Assembly: GCA_023238725.1 (NCBI GenBank)
Contig: CM041552.1
Coordinates: forward strand, 14,175,147 to 14,239,146
DNA: 64,000 bases
Source: Scortum barcoo
Taxonomy: Eukaryota; Chordata; Actinopteri; Centrarchiformes; Terapontidae
Direction: 5' to 3'
In this document: in pieces, positions 35,483-49,207 of the stretch
How the letters are laid out: each line of letters opens with the position of its first letter
How positions within the stretch are numbered: position 1 is the first letter of the stretch
Made by a program: the position numbers and the translations under genes
The notes under the pieces: generated by a model
Told to the model about the DNA's origin: nothing
The model's input: only the letters and a program-made list of their open reading frames with translations
Database searches by the model: none

Positions 35483-38400
35483 TACCTCCAGGAATAGATG
35501 TTGGAGGTCTGAGTTAAGAAAACAGCTGGACCCAGTAACCCAGTGCACTCTAGGAGGCAGGAGGAGCATCAGGAGAGGAAAGCAACTCGACAAGCAATAA
35601 TAGTGAAATCATTGGGTGGCCAGGGGTTAAATCACTGGGTGGCCCAGTGTGAGGCTGATCTGATTGAGGCCTCAGGTCAGCCCTACCCTAGAGCGCAGAG
35701 CTGGAGATAACTGGCTATCTCAGGGAGAAGGTGATCGATGGAGACACCCTCTCTCGAACTTGGAAAGCAAATGAAAGGCATATTCGTCTCATGTCAGAAT
35801 ACACAGAAATAGCTGAGCATACCAGCCACCAGCATGGCATTTGAAAGCACTGTTTGTGCAGGTTTTTATTTTGATATGTGCTTGTTTTTCTTTCCAGAAT
35901 CCTGTTTTTGTAAGCCAAAAATAAAAAAAATAAATAAATCACATTAAAGTTGACAGAAGCTGCCATGTGGGCATTCTGTAGGCTACAAGCCATATTTATT
36001 TCAGCAAAAAATGTGTGTCAGTATTTGTATATCTGTTTTGCGTGGGTTTGGGTTGCTTTGTAACCTTTGTATGTTCACTAGTATGGTGTAAAAGGGAAAA
36101 AGCAAAGACTGACAAGTCTCCCAGCCCTCTGTTTTCACCTTCTAAGCTAACTGTTTATCGCTATTCCTAAAAAAAAGAGAAGTGAACCTTTACTTAAGCC
36201 ATTAAACATGTAGGTCTACTTTCTGTATTTTCTTTTAAATTTATCATTTAAAATGCTCTTGTATAAATCCACCAGCTTTAAAATTCACATATGTTACGCA
36301 CATAGGTTATCACTTGTTGATCAGATTCATCATTCACGCTACCATGTTATTGATGTTTTTGTGTCAGCCTTTGTCAGTAGCCTGTTTGACTGTGGATATT
36401 AAACACAGCTACTACACTGATTGAATCGGGATTGCTTTTAGGAGACGTTAAGAAGTGTTTGTGATGTAAAATGAAACATTCATTAACTGTGTGTTGTATT
36501 TTATCCATTACTCCCACACTAATTTCCTGGCACATGGTTCGCCAATATAAATTTCCTGGCCCAAAGCCCTCATTTGTATTTCGGGTACATAAATAAAAAA
36601 ACGTTAGCTACAAGTTGACAAAACAGGAAATGAACTCAGAATATCTACAGTGTCTTTACTCATTCATTTTTGTTTGTTTGTATCGTAGGCACCAACATGC
36701 CTTGTTCCAACTTTGAGCCGCAGATCACAGGCTTCTCTTGTGAATTCAGACTTCATTTTGCAGGAGGTAAATCAATTACTGCCAGACAATACGCAATTGA
36801 GATGATCAAATTAGTGGGCAGGCTGAGGGAAGGTGGGAGTCACAAAGGGGTGGGCGGGATAGAAAGAGATACATGAGAAGATGAAAGGAATCCAGGAAGG
36901 AATCCAGTTCGGCAGAAGGAGAGAGAAAGCAACAAGATTAGGGGGGTCAGTTGGTGCTGCTCCCTTTGAGTCCCAGTTTTTGTCTGCAAAATAGTGTTAG
37001 CTGTTAGACTGATGATCGGCCTGAACTGCCATTTTGTTTCCCCTCATTCATTCAGGTTTGTACTTTGTTCACGTCAGCTGATTTCTTATTGGGTCACTCG
37101 CCACTAATTAGGTAGTTTTCCCAGCCTAATAATTAGTGAGTGTTCCTTAAACAGTCGACACATAAGCTGTTGTTTAAGCCTGTTGTTTATACCAGTACAG
37201 CCTCATTTACAGCCATCAAGTGATTAAGTCCAACTGAATTCACATGTAGGCATCTCTTTTTGCCTAAAAATATCGACTTATTTTTAAATGAACTGTATTA
37301 ATAGTTAGACTTTATAGACTTTTGGAAATATAAGAAATTAATCTTTTTCCTTCAGCTTGCCGGAGGGGCATGTCAATGTTTGTTTGATTGACAGCAGCTG
37401 GTAGGCTTTCACAGTGTTACACTGTAGGGAACAAGACAAAAATTGATAAACTTACTCTGTAGCCTACATGTCATGGGCAGATAGCATGTTGTTAGTGGTA
37501 TTGGACGGTGAGGACAGCACCAGCATCTAAGTGGGTTTATGTGCTGCAGCTGAGCAGCTAATTATCACACCTGCAATCTAACGTCTAGCGGTGCTAACTT
37601 TTCCCCTGGTGAGTGTTTCTTTGGCTGCTCATTCAACAAGCCAAAGAGCAAGACAAGATAGCAGCAAAGATAATGTAGGTTGTTGTTCAAAGTCTGGTGC
37701 TCTTTTGTGGCAGGCTGTCACCACTGCTTTATTCAAGATTTCTCCATCTATGTCGGTAGATATTGAAGGGTATTCCATCGAAGAAATGCAAAACAAGAAA
37801 ACTAAAAACATAGATTGATTTCTGATTTTCTTCTCTGAAAGGAGAACAAAGGACAAGTGCTAAATTGTTGTATGTATAAAGGATCAACTAACAAAATCAT
37901 TGTCCCAGAGGCATCCAGCAGTTGAGTGAAACTAGGCAAGTAAAGTAAAAGGGGGGTAAGGGCCTTTTTCCAAGCTTTGTCAGAGGGGAGGCACACAGCC
38001 TTAGACTTTAAAAACCCCTGCTGTAGCACATACATGTATGTGCCTAATTATACAGTAGAGAGGCAATCAGGATGAAGTCACACAGCAGTCCAGAAATAAC
38101 TGCAAATAATAAGGGAAACTGCAGTGAGAGCAAATGGAAAAAATTTACCCCCACTGGCACAATTTTAGCCTGCGTCTGAGACTACATTACTAGTTAAAGA
38201 GGATGTTTGTTGTTTTTGTTGCAGTGTGCGGTCGAGCTGATGCAGGGGGCATCGGTCCACCTCATTTTACAGCAACAGCCAATCAGTAGGTCTCTTCTAT
38301 GAAGAAGATTCTTGATGTTTATGCATAAAGAAAGCCTTGATCATTGCAGTCATACTATAGCATACAACGACCTGGTTATGTGTACTTTCATCTGCAGCAT

Positions 38401-41262
38401 TTTACCATTTCTTACAGAGAGTGGAGCTTTATTATATAATAATGTACACTGCATGCACGGCGTGGACCAGCAAGTTCGTATGTTCCTTCGTGCGTGCTTT
38501 TTAGGAATTTAAAAGATCTCAAGGTCGTATGGAAAACAAAACTGCTTACGGCCTGAAGTCTGAAACGAGCAGATTCACTGTCTCTTGTGAGCTCATGATC
38601 GTATTGGATTACAGGCATGGGTATAAGATCATCAGTGGAACAAAACAACAGATGCATAATTGCACTTAAAAACACATTTTCATTAGCACACTTCATCAAC
38701 GCCATTGATTTGAGCTAAGATTAGGCCATAAAATTTAAGCCTGCAGGTTCAAATCATAATTAAGATGATGGTTTGTGGTGGTGAGAAGACAATTTTACCA
38801 AAAAGATAAGGTTCATGAAAATTTAATGAAACAAAATGAATAGATGAATTATTGCGCCCCAAAGCCTGTACGATATTGTCTTTCTTCACAGTGATCATTG
38901 ATTTCTCTGCAGTGTTTGAAGGAAATATTTGATTTAACACTTAAAATGCCAGTCTGTTTCTAGCTTTCTGTTCAAAACACAAATGTTTTCTTTCATTATA
39001 TATTTTCCATCCATTTTATAGCTGTGAAAAATATCATTTTAGGTTGGCGAAATTGGCTGTATTTGTTCTTGGCACCGCACTACTTTCTAGATGAAATGAG
39101 TTATGAAGCTGATGGGTTGTTGTGTACAAGTTGTGACCTCTCTGAAACTTTGAAAACAAATATTTTACTGATGCTCACAAATGATACAACCAATTGCTGT
39201 AAATAACACATTAGGTATGAAGTTAAAATGTTTATGGGTGTGAAATTATTACTGCGTCTGCTCGTACAGCATTTGGGCACTGGCCTTGTCCTTGGGCTGC
39301 CACATGCCATGTCTGTGTGTGTGTGTGAATTCGTGATTGTACTGATTTGATTTACAGCCTTACTTCCGAGCAAATGCAAAGGGCCTTCTGACATTAAAAC
39401 ATTTTATGTATTCATAAATTAAGCTCAGAATTCACTCCAGCCACTTGCCCACACTTCCTCAATGTCGACTCGTCTTCATGGTCAAGCATCTCATCAAAGA
39501 GCCGTTAGTGTGTGTTGTTGTCGGCTTGCGTTCTGCGAACAGACTGCGAAACAAAACTGGAAGCACCTGGAGACTTGAAGACGAGACAGACTCAGATCAA
39601 TAGAGGGGATGGATACTTTATGAAGTGTGCAGAGCGCACGGAGCGCCTGATCATCACAGGAGTGTGTAAATTAGCTTATGGCACACAAAGACACTAATGA
39701 ATCTCCGCTTATGAGAGGAGAAATGAGGCTGGGAGGCCGAGAGGAGGAAGATAATGAAATATTTTCACCATAACAATTGAAATTAACTCCAGCCACAAGT
39801 GAAATATGTTTTATAATGTGTGCATATTTGACTATAAATAAATAGCCTCTCAATACCGGAAACATAATGTGATATAAATGTATATTTTCCCCTTTTTCAG
39901 AATATCTGCAGTAAAGATTAAAAATGGAAAATTAACCTTTGGTGGGCATCTCATGGACTGACACACTCATCATTTCAATGTTCTGTGGCATGTTCTAGGT
40001 CATAAAATGGCAAATCAAACTATGCTGACATTAGAAAAATGTGAAATGAAAGAGTCAGCAGAGCTCTAGATAATTATTTAATTTAATATGTGTTATAATG
40101 GAGTGATGTGATACCCTGCCCTTGTTGAGAATACAGTGTTAAATCCACAAGATGTTGTGTAGTAGATGTTGTAGTGAATGACATGCTGAATTCCCAGAGC
40201 AAAACAGCATAAAACCCAAACTGTCTGATAAAGATTTGACATTGATGCACATAAGATGTCGCTGCACATCGAAGCTTGTGTTCAGTTCTGCAGACGTGTC
40301 GTCCCAGAAGAGATTCCAGAAATACGGCAAATGCACCAGGGTCAGAAACGTTTTGGATGTCAAAGACAGTTAAAACTCTGTCGAGATAAACCTTAATCTG
40401 ATGTGACATGTTGATAGAGGGAAGATTGTCATTCTATTTCTGAAGACAGGACCTTTAAGAATATTGGTTTCATGTGGTGGTCATAACTCGGTTGTCCATG
40501 CTCTTGTCTCAGTGATGGATGCAAAGAGGGAAAAATAAATGCTGTTGAAATATGCGTTCTGATTTTTTTCTTCTTCACACAAATCACTGACATGCATGTT
40601 GTCAGCGGTATTGTCATCAGCAGGATTTGCTTACAACACACATTCCTCCAGAGGTAGTTCTGTTTGACGTCTGCTTTCATGGCATCTGTGGTAAATTATG
40701 CATACGCCTGCGTACCCTCTGGGAAGAATATTGTACTCCAGGTCATGCATTATAAATGAACATGAACAACTGTAGGATACACGAACACCTGGCGTCCTCA
40801 GGTAAGGTTAAAACCCAACAGGATTCAAAGTCATGTTGCTTTCGCAATTCCGGCCACCCATGGGGACGGAGGCAAGGACACACCAGCAGCGTGGATTGCC
40901 TGCCTCTTTGCTGTTGCTCCGCGGCGCCCGCAGGCTGCCTGCATTGAATAAGTCTTGCTGAAATTCTCCTCTTCTGGCAGGACAGTACACCTCAGGCCTA
41001 CCTCATCAGTTTCTTGAATGTCCGTAGCATTGCATCAGTTAGAGCTTTGTGAGAAACCTCCTAACTCATCTTCAGCACTGTCATATCTGGATGTCTTTTT
41101 AGGGCTCCCAATTTGCTGGTACTCTTCCATTATCAAATCTGTTTCAGTATTTTTTTTCTCTCTTACTGTTGAATGCTGTGGAGTTCAAGGTCAACATTGT
41201 CGTCTCAAGTCTCACCCTGGGGTCACAGTGAGCAAATGGGGCATCTCTGTCGGCCACAAGAA

Positions 41263-41283
41263 AGAGAGAGAGAGAGAGAGAGA
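41263..41283. repeat. AG microsatellite
   Basis: About ten AG units inside a purine-rich stretch that continues to about 41315. It gives Arg/Glu-rich and Leu/Ser-rich spurious frames on the two strands. Confidence 0.9.
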
Positions 41284-43268
41284 AACAGAGGGAGAGAAAC
41301 AGTGGGAGAGAGTGTGTGTGCAGCTGCTTGTTGGTGTGTCTAGTGCAGAACTGATTTAAGGCCCCAGGCCACAGGAAGGAGGCTACTCTACACTCCAGGC
41401 ACGTCCCTGAAACCAGCAGCAGAGGAAGCACTATTGCCATTCAGCAGCGTCGACTGCAGACGCCTAAATGAGTCTGTTCTGTCCTGCAATGCCCAACATG
41501 GCAGTCCGCCACTTACTCAACTTCTCGAGCTCCTAATATGCCCTCCCCCCTCCCGCAGCTACTATTCTATTCTCTCCTCCAGTTCATCTTTTTCTTTCTC
41601 TGCCTCTTTCAGTTTATCTATTTCAGTCTCAAATCTTCCTCCTTCAATCTCGCAGTGTTTCTCTCCCCCAGCATTAATCCATTCCTTGTCGGTCCTATGC
41701 GTTTTATCTCTCTGTCACCTTGTCTCTGTATTCACAGTCCAACGGTCCAGGCGCTGCATTTAATTGGTTACTGTGCTTTTATTGCCAGGGATGTTGACCT
41801 CATGCGGTCACAAACTGTTACAAGGCCTGCAGGTGTGTAGTTTGTCACCAAAACGTGTAGCTTTCACGGGGGCCATGCAGCGTTCAACATGTTAGCAAAG
41901 GAGCTCTTCTGGCTGCTCTCTTTGTGTTTTTTAATCAATAAACCCACTATATGTGTGTGTGATAATCCATAATCCACACGTGTGGTGTGTGTATTAAGAA
42001 ATATCTAGATAATTCCTGCTTTGAGCCATCGCATGACTCTGACTTGACTCGAGTAAGGTCACACTTGTCAATCATAATATTTGCCACTGACTAGTCAAGT
42101 CACAGAAGGGCATAACCCATAAAATGAATCACTTCAAGTGTGTCTTGCTGAAATGAGAGTGTGCTACTCATAGCCTGCATGTCAGCATAGCTAATATTTA
42201 AAACCACACAAACTAGTTTCTAGTCTAACCCAGTTTCCTCTAGACCATGTGAAAATGCTTCCATTTTTAGTTTTACTCACCATCAGTCACCCACTTTGCA
42301 TTTGTGCTCCATTGCCATCTGCCCATTTGTAGTTTTTCCTCTCCTTACTTGACCTAATCTTTGTTTCACTCTCTGTTCACTTGTGACCATTTTTAGCTAA
42401 AAGACTTTTATGCAGTGTTAGTTTTGTCAAAAATACTCAAATCTGTCGGTGAAAATATTAGCAAAAATCTTCCTGCAGCCAGAGAAGTAAACAATAGAAG
42501 GATTAGGACTTTGTTTTGATTAAATCTGTTTGCCTGTATGAAAATCACATTTAATTTCCTTTAACTGCGTGGAATGCTGGGAGAAAATGGCGGGATTTGT
42601 TTCATCACGCCTGCCTTTATTTGTGGCGTCTGTACACAACTTTTCACCTATAATGTCCCTTTATCCACCTGGGAGTTGATGGAGGAGGAGCAAGGTGGGT
42701 TAGTATCAGGGACGGTGTGATGACAGCTCGTGAATTCTAAAAGCTTTATCGGTTCCCTGCAGCCTGCCTGGGCAGCTCACTGCTGCCTCTCATCTCTCCT
42801 GTGTGTTGCATTGAATATGGCTCTCCAATTGGGGTCACGGCACAGGCTGATAGGAAGCTATATTCCTTCATAACCGGAGGCAGAGTTCAGCATTAAGAAC
42901 AGCAGCAGAGAGATGGCAGGTCTGAACACAAGCTGACTGACAGACCAAGACGCCCTCACATACAAACATAAGAAAACAAGAAATGTAAAGGTAGAAGGCA
43001 TCCAGATTCTGTTCTTTAAATTAAATCTGCGATGTGTCCATTTCACAGCAACGCACCCTTGTTGACCCAGCTCTCTCACAAATACGCCGACTTTGAGAGT
43101 TGTTAAAAGAAGATTAGTTGTGCACCCTTCTGTTTTGACATTTACGGCCTCAGTTTCAGCTCTACTCAGTATTTTTAACAATAATCTCACCTTGAGACCC
43201 ATTATGTTGCTGTCCTGAAGCTTTTGATCATATTAAATGATGTATATACAGATATAAATATGCATATC

Positions 43269-43298
43269 ATACACACACCTTGTCACACACACACACAT
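43269..43298. repeat. CA microsatellite
   Basis: Two CA runs separated by CTTGT. Simple sequence only. Confidence 0.85.
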
Positions 43299-43451
43299 GC
43301 CGTGGCCTCGTAGTGAACTGCTTCAGTGCCCCCGAGCCAGGCAGCTGTGCATGTGTATGTTTCCAGCTCTGCTCCTGTTTCTGAGTCACACATGTAAGAC
43401 TCTTTTGTCAAGAGCTGTTCACCAAAGTCAAGCACTAAAACTAAAAACAAT

Positions 43452-43695
43452 TAGACCTGTAATCACATGATTATTTTCATTATTGATTAATTTAATCGTT
43501 ACCTTGTTTGGTTTATAAAATGTCAAACTGTGAAAAACCTGTTGCAGTTTTCCAGCAAATGTCAAAACTTGGGTGAATCTAGGTAACGTGTGGCATTTTC
43601 ACATGCAAGATCACTTAAATGATCATCAAAATAATTACTGAATATGTTTTCCATCAATAGACTAGTTGATTAAGTGACTAACCACCATGCTGTAG
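43452..43695. mobile_element. hAT-like nonautonomous element (teleost dispersed family)
   Basis: The left end has a GATTATTTTCATTATTGATT block after a degenerate tip. Inside come GTTTATAAAATGTCAAAC and GTTGCAGTTTTCCAG. The right end carries ATCATCAAAATAATTACTG and GACTAGTTGATTAAGTGAC before an inverted degenerate tip. This order matches a very common fish repeat whose ends read like inverted TAGAGCTGCAACTAACGATT. It is noncoding. The ends are eroded, so the target duplication cannot be read. Confidence 0.65.
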
Positions 43696-46600
43696 TGTCT
43701 CTGGTGGTAAAAGGGGAGTCCAACACAGAATAATTGTGGTACAAGATTCAATTAGTCTGCCTTATATTGGGTTTTAATTAAAAAATGTGAAGTCACAAAG
43801 ACACTTACTGTTACAGCAACACTGAACAGTTCTGGCTGGTGTGGGAACACATGGCCAGGATGAACTGCAGCTTCAAGGCTCAAATTCTGAGCTCTAATTT
43901 CAGAATCAGCCGTAATGTGCGCCTGTCAAATGCAATATATTTAGGTCCCCCATCGAGGACACTCTATGGGATGAGCAATCCCTGAAATCTCCCAGTTAGA
44001 TTTTTCACCTCTAGTTGCAAATATATTTCGTGCTGAAAGTATGTTGGACGGGGAGTTGCTATACAGCGCCATAAAGGGCAAATAAATCAAAACCTTCCTA
44101 CCCCGTCACCTCAGCTGCAGCAGCTCTTAGCAGCTGTCTTGCTCATTCTCCCCTGTTTGTCCCTTTACCAAGATTACCTGTAGGGATTGATGGCCATGCC
44201 AAGGCAAAAACAGAAAAATCCATACCACTCTTCTGCCCTTTCCATATCACATTGATTTCATGGTGAAATATCAATCTGCATATGTCATGTATTATTGCAG
44301 CGCTCACAATAGTACAACACATGTTCAGAAGTAAATCAACATAAAGTAGCTTTAGGACAGCATTTTGTCAAGTTGCTTTAGGAGACCTTTTTTTCTTTTT
44401 TCTCTCGCTCTCTCTCTCTGTCTCTCTTTTAAAGAGGCAATTGAGGGGGAATGTCAAATGAAAAATCCATCCAATCCAAGAGCTGAGGGATTTTATTCAT
44501 GCAGTAAAAGCAAAACTTTATGAGTACACTTTCATTTGCATATACACACGTATGCAAGCACGAACATACATACATAGTACAAGCAGTTGCGCAATATATA
44601 CACACAAACTCATTAACTTCGTCGTCACTGCATTGATAGCTTTGAAAAACAGGATCTTACTTCATGTTTATTAAATGAAAATTCAGAAATGTTGTCATTA
44701 ACATTGGAGGCACATAATTAATATACTATATACACTGTATTAGCAATATACTGCTTTTTGCCTCATTAGTTTCCTGGATAGATGTGTAAGTAGCCTGAGG
44801 GGGTATCAGTGTCCTGCAGGAGATTACGTCAGTTCAGCTTTAACACTTGTTTTGACTGAAAGAAGCAGCTTTCCAAGAAGAGAGACTGGCCACATTTGAA
44901 TTCTACTTTTTTCCTCTGGCAAAACACGTGTTGTTTCAATAATAGAACAAATAATCATTTTACACCACTGATATGCATCACCGCTGCATTAAACTACAAA
45001 AACTGTGCCAGATCCTTTAAAAAAAATTAATCCAGATACAAAAAAGAATGAATTGTTTCTTGGTCCACTGCTTAACATTTCAGCAAACCTCACTAAAAAC
45101 TGCTAAAACATTTTTGAGCTGTACTGCTAGCAAACAAACCACTACAACACCAACAAGGTAATAACTTAATGATGGGTGAATCATTTTATTTTTCAGTCCC
45201 CTAGTAAACATTATGCAGGATAATTTTTACAAAGACAAAATTGTCTATATTTTAACATAAGATGGAATAATCGTGCTTGATAAGTAGTGAAAAATGTTTT
45301 GAGAGTACACCACCATTCATTCATGAGTCATCACCATAAGTCATAGCTGTGGTTGTTTTTTGCTTTTTAAAAATCCTCCACTGTCTGTCAGTCACACAAG
45401 TCCAAGTACAGTCAAAAAAGTGTAACGCTAAAAGTTGTAAGGTATTTAATTATGTTTCAAAGGCACATCTCAGGTTAGCTTCACTACAACTTAACAGCTA
45501 TCTTCGCAACAGCAGCAGCTCTGTGACGGAAACTGACATTTGAAATAGTGTTGGCTGATTTTAATCAGTAGTTGGCCCTGTAAGTTGTTTGTACAGCCTG
45601 ATAAGTCAGCATCACGTTGTTATACTTGTGTCCACAATGCATGGTAAATAAAAACACTTGCTTCTGAAACAGAAATGCATGTTATCTGAGCACAAAGCTT
45701 TGTCTTTCTATTATTTTTTAACAATTATAACAAACCAAAATTCCTGATAAGAATGGGAGTTTGCTGAAAAATTGAAGCCTAAGGGTAATCATTTCTTGGT
45801 GCAGATGGTCCAAAATACAAGAGAATAATTTCATAAGGTCTTTTCATAATGTAGCTTTTGCAATGCGGTGGTTGTGTATATTTTAAAACATGCCTTGCAG
45901 CTAGTAAGTGCTGGGTTTTTTTTTGGTTTTTTTGGGGTTTTTTTACAACATCAGAAGCATACCAGCAGCAGGTGTTTTTTTTAAACTAAAATATGATTGT
46001 GTTTTTTTTTTCATTCATAATTATTTGCACAGATTGTAGCCTTTTGCAAATATATTCAGCACCTAAGATTCAGTTAGTGTCAGTGAGAATTTGCAAATCA
46101 TCTCAAACATTGTAAGACAAGATGAAAAAACATGGCATTTTTACCTCTGCACGTACAATATTCCGAATATGATTCTCTTTATTGCCTTTCTACATACTAA
46201 AATCCCAATCAGAGTCTACATTATGTAAAATAGCTCCACTTGATGACATTTAAGAGCAACAGCACACTGTATTTGATGCATTGAGGCTGTACTTCAGGCT
46301 TTCCACGCAATGCCACTGCTCAAAAGATGTAAAAGTTAGCACTTTTTTTAATGGTAAGGGCAGGCAGTACAATAGGGATTTCAGTCCTCTGGGCAGTGTT
46401 TGACAGGAAATAGAATCTGTACCTTTGGCTCGTATACAGCAGCCTGAAGCTGTAAGGCATTGAGAAGAATGGGGGAGGGGGGGAAATGAGTTGGAGAGGA
46501 GAGCAGGCTGAAGGAACATTCAGCAACAATATCCTTTCTGCTGAAACTTTACATATGTCAGCACTTCAAAAGTTTCCCCATTATTATTTATCCCACATCC

Positions 46601-48968
46601 CCTTCAAGAGCTTCAAATATTCATTTGATCTAACCTTTTCATTCTGCATCTACTGTAAATTGTCTCAAGCTGGATACATGCATTTTTTAAAACTTTTTTT
46701 TTGAGTAATTACAGATGAGTGGATTTCCCAACTGAATAAAACAGCATTTTGATTCACAATTGATTCATCCCTGTAAATGTACTTGAGCCAGTGGAGGACA
46801 AATCTAAGTTGGTGAAGAAGCAGTGCTAGCAGTATCATTGGTTTCCTGTTACTATTACAAAGTCGAAGTATTAATCTGATTCACAGTCTGTCGACAGAGG
46901 AGTCAGCTGAATGTAATGAGATAAAAAATGCAAAGACAAAGCACCAGAGCTAAACCATTCTTTACTGCGTATATAATAGCATGTGGTTTGCTTAGATGGC
47001 CAAGTGTGAGATTTGAATAGTGATGAAGCTGTGTTTTGTTTAAGAATTAGTCATCAATTGTTTTGCATTCCTAAAATCCATACTTTCTGTAATCAGTTTC
47101 CACTACGTGATTTATAACTTCTATGAAAATTGTTTGTATGAAAATGAATCCCAGTGAAAAATGATGCAGTCTATGTGTTCGTTCTTGTACCACTTTCATA
47201 CAGGAGATGTGTGTTTGACCTATTTTGGACTTATTTGTGTGCAACAACAGACAGTCTGTGAGGTAGTTCTATACACTTCACTGCTAAATCAGAGAATTAG
47301 ATCAAATTGTTGCTAAATAAAGTCATCAGTTCCACCTCCTCACCTTCATTAATTCATACACAACCACCTCCTTGTTCTCTCACTTGCCCATATGTGCATG
47401 CTTTTTATCACTCTCTTTCATTCTTGTTCTTTCTTTCTTTTTCTTTTTCTTTATCTCTTTAAATTATGTTTAAACTTCAGTATCATTATATTAGATTTCA
47501 TCTCTGATAGAAAAGCTGGGCAACGTACAACCCACGTAAAACTCTGATTGAGAGTAGACTCGTGAAGGAGAGTCAGCTGTAGGAGAGTGGGAGGGTTTGC
47601 TCAAAAGAAAAAAAAAATTGTCCTACCACATTTGAACGTAAAAGTATTTACAGCTGTTAGGAACAGTGATGTATACACTTTCCTCTTTGTCCTTCCTGGA
47701 AGACATTCTCAGAAATAGTTGTGTGTAAAGAATGAAAAAAGGAAGCTTGAGAGAGACAAGTTCAAACGCTGCTTTCTTTCTTGTCCCCACACACCTGGAC
47801 AACTGCTGTGTGAAGGTTGGATTGTCGCCGTCGGAAAAGTTACAGACATAGTTAGATACAGCCTCCCTAATTCAGACATCTGAAAAGTGTAAGCGGAGGG
47901 GGGTTTCAGAGAATGTTCGACCATTTGACAAGCATTTCGACTGGAGCACACCAACACCGTCTGTGTCCCTGGGTGGGATCGGTTGTCTTTTTCTGTGCCA
48001 CCACTGGATGCTGCTGAAGGAAGAACGTTTCAAATTGTTCACAAAGGGGCTTTAATATTCATAAAAGTGCAACCTTTATTAAATGTTTAGCCATCGACTT
48101 GAGACTCTACAATTTAGATGGTGCTATTATAGTTAAGTAAACATGCTCATGGCTGAAAAACGTAGCACTTAACGAGGTCACTTCGGCAGTGCGTGTGTGC
48201 TTGTGCGTTCAGAAGTGCGCCGGAAGTTATTGACATGGCAGGTCCTGCATCTGCTGTGACGTAGGAGGGTGATTTCACCGTGGTGCTAAGTGATTAGGTT
48301 GATCTCCAGGGAGAAGTTTAATTCTCCTCTGAGTAAGGGTGCCATTAAAATGCAATGACATGAGATTAATGCTCATCTTGTAAGTGACATTTACTTTCTC
48401 ATTCACCGTGGAAATTGTCTCGCAATATTGTGCGCTTGTGCCTTGTTTTGAATGCTGATGAGTCTCAGAGGCTGTTCAAACTATTGTGCAGAGACAGTTT
48501 GAAAAATGTTGGATGTGCTATATAAAGAGGAAGGGTATCTAGCTGAGTAAGGGACAAACAGTAAAACGAGACCATCAGCGAAACAGGACCGTGAACTTTG
48601 AAACTGCAGTTTACAGTGCAGATTTCAAACTTAAGGCATGTTGGATAAATAGCTGTCCTCAGCATTAGTAGTACGACTGCAGAAGCTGATATCTGACCAG
48701 AAATATGATTTATAATACAGCACCATTGTTCTGAGTTTGCTTTTGAAAGTGTTAAGTTTACTCTCGGGATAGTAAGCAGGACAAACCTTGCCTATTATGC
48801 ATCTTTTGATTTCCTGAAAGCTCCCATAAGGGGACTTGCAACAGCAGCATCTTTATGTCTCAGGATTACTAAAACCCTGTGCACTGTGAAATTGATTGCA
48901 CTCCTTGATAATATGTCTATGTCTGTGCCTCCATAAAATCACATTCATCCTCTTTTGTGTTTTCTTAC
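43696..48968. other. Unique noncoding sequence, no gene seen
   Basis: Contains a TC microsatellite (44399-44428), T/G homopolymer runs near 45917-45945 and 46002-46011, and a CTTT-rich repeat (47425-47460). Short open frames lack family resemblance. It precedes the candidate 5' UTR exon and would be intronic or upstream of it. Confidence 0.5.
44399..44428. repeat. TC microsatellite
   Basis: TC-rich run with single-base interruptions (TCTCGCTC, CTGTCTC). Simple sequence only. Confidence 0.85.
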
Positions 48969-49000
48969 TCATCCCTTTTTTTCCCCTCTTTCTCTTACAG

Positions 49001-49207
49001 ACCGCCTGCACACAGCAGCCAAGCGTGCCGAGCCAAGACTCTGCGCACGTGTGTGTGTTTGTATACACTCTTGCGCGAGAGCCCGGAGACACATACTATA
49101 TGTGTATGTGAGATGAGGAGAAGCTAAGTGGCTACCACAACCACCCAGATCAGACAGCCTCCTGCGCTGCAAGATGGATTAGAGCCCCACACCTCAGGAG
49201 ATCAAAG
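49001..49207 (+). other. Candidate noncoding (5' UTR) exon
   Basis: A pyrimidine tract (about 48969-48996) leads to TCTCTTACAG ending at 49000, a strong acceptor. At 49208 GTAGGAG follows CAAAG, a good donor. The 207-bp interval is distinctly GC-richer than its surroundings. All three + frames contain stops, so it is not internal coding sequence. It has small upstream-type frames only: ATG-TGT-ATG-TGA (49100-49111), a four-codon frame (49113-49127), and ATG-GAT-TAG (49174-49182) with A at -3 and G at +4. This pattern fits an internal 5' UTR exon of a large gene transcribed left to right. I cannot name the gene. A chance pair of splice sites is the main alternative. Confidence 0.45.

Larger units (their letters stand above)
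35483..43451. other. Unique noncoding sequence, no gene seen
   Basis: Includes a two-copy direct repeat of about 20 bp near 35608-35650 (AAATCA(T/C)TGGGTGGCC), a candidate cassette exon at 36689-36766 that I rate as weak, an AG microsatellite at 41263-41283, a CT-rich tract at about 41520-41740 giving spurious Ser/Leu-rich frames, and a CA microsatellite at 43269-43298. No protein family was recognised. Confidence 0.5.

Noticed and set aside
38746..38755. GGTTCAAATC, like a tRNA or SINE B box
   Set aside because: No A box at the right distance upstream and no cloverleaf could be drawn.
41434..41840. Two overlapping + strand open frames of about 100 residues rich in Ser, Leu and Phe
   Set aside because: Pyrimidine-rich composition explains them; both frames are open together and neither resembles a protein family.
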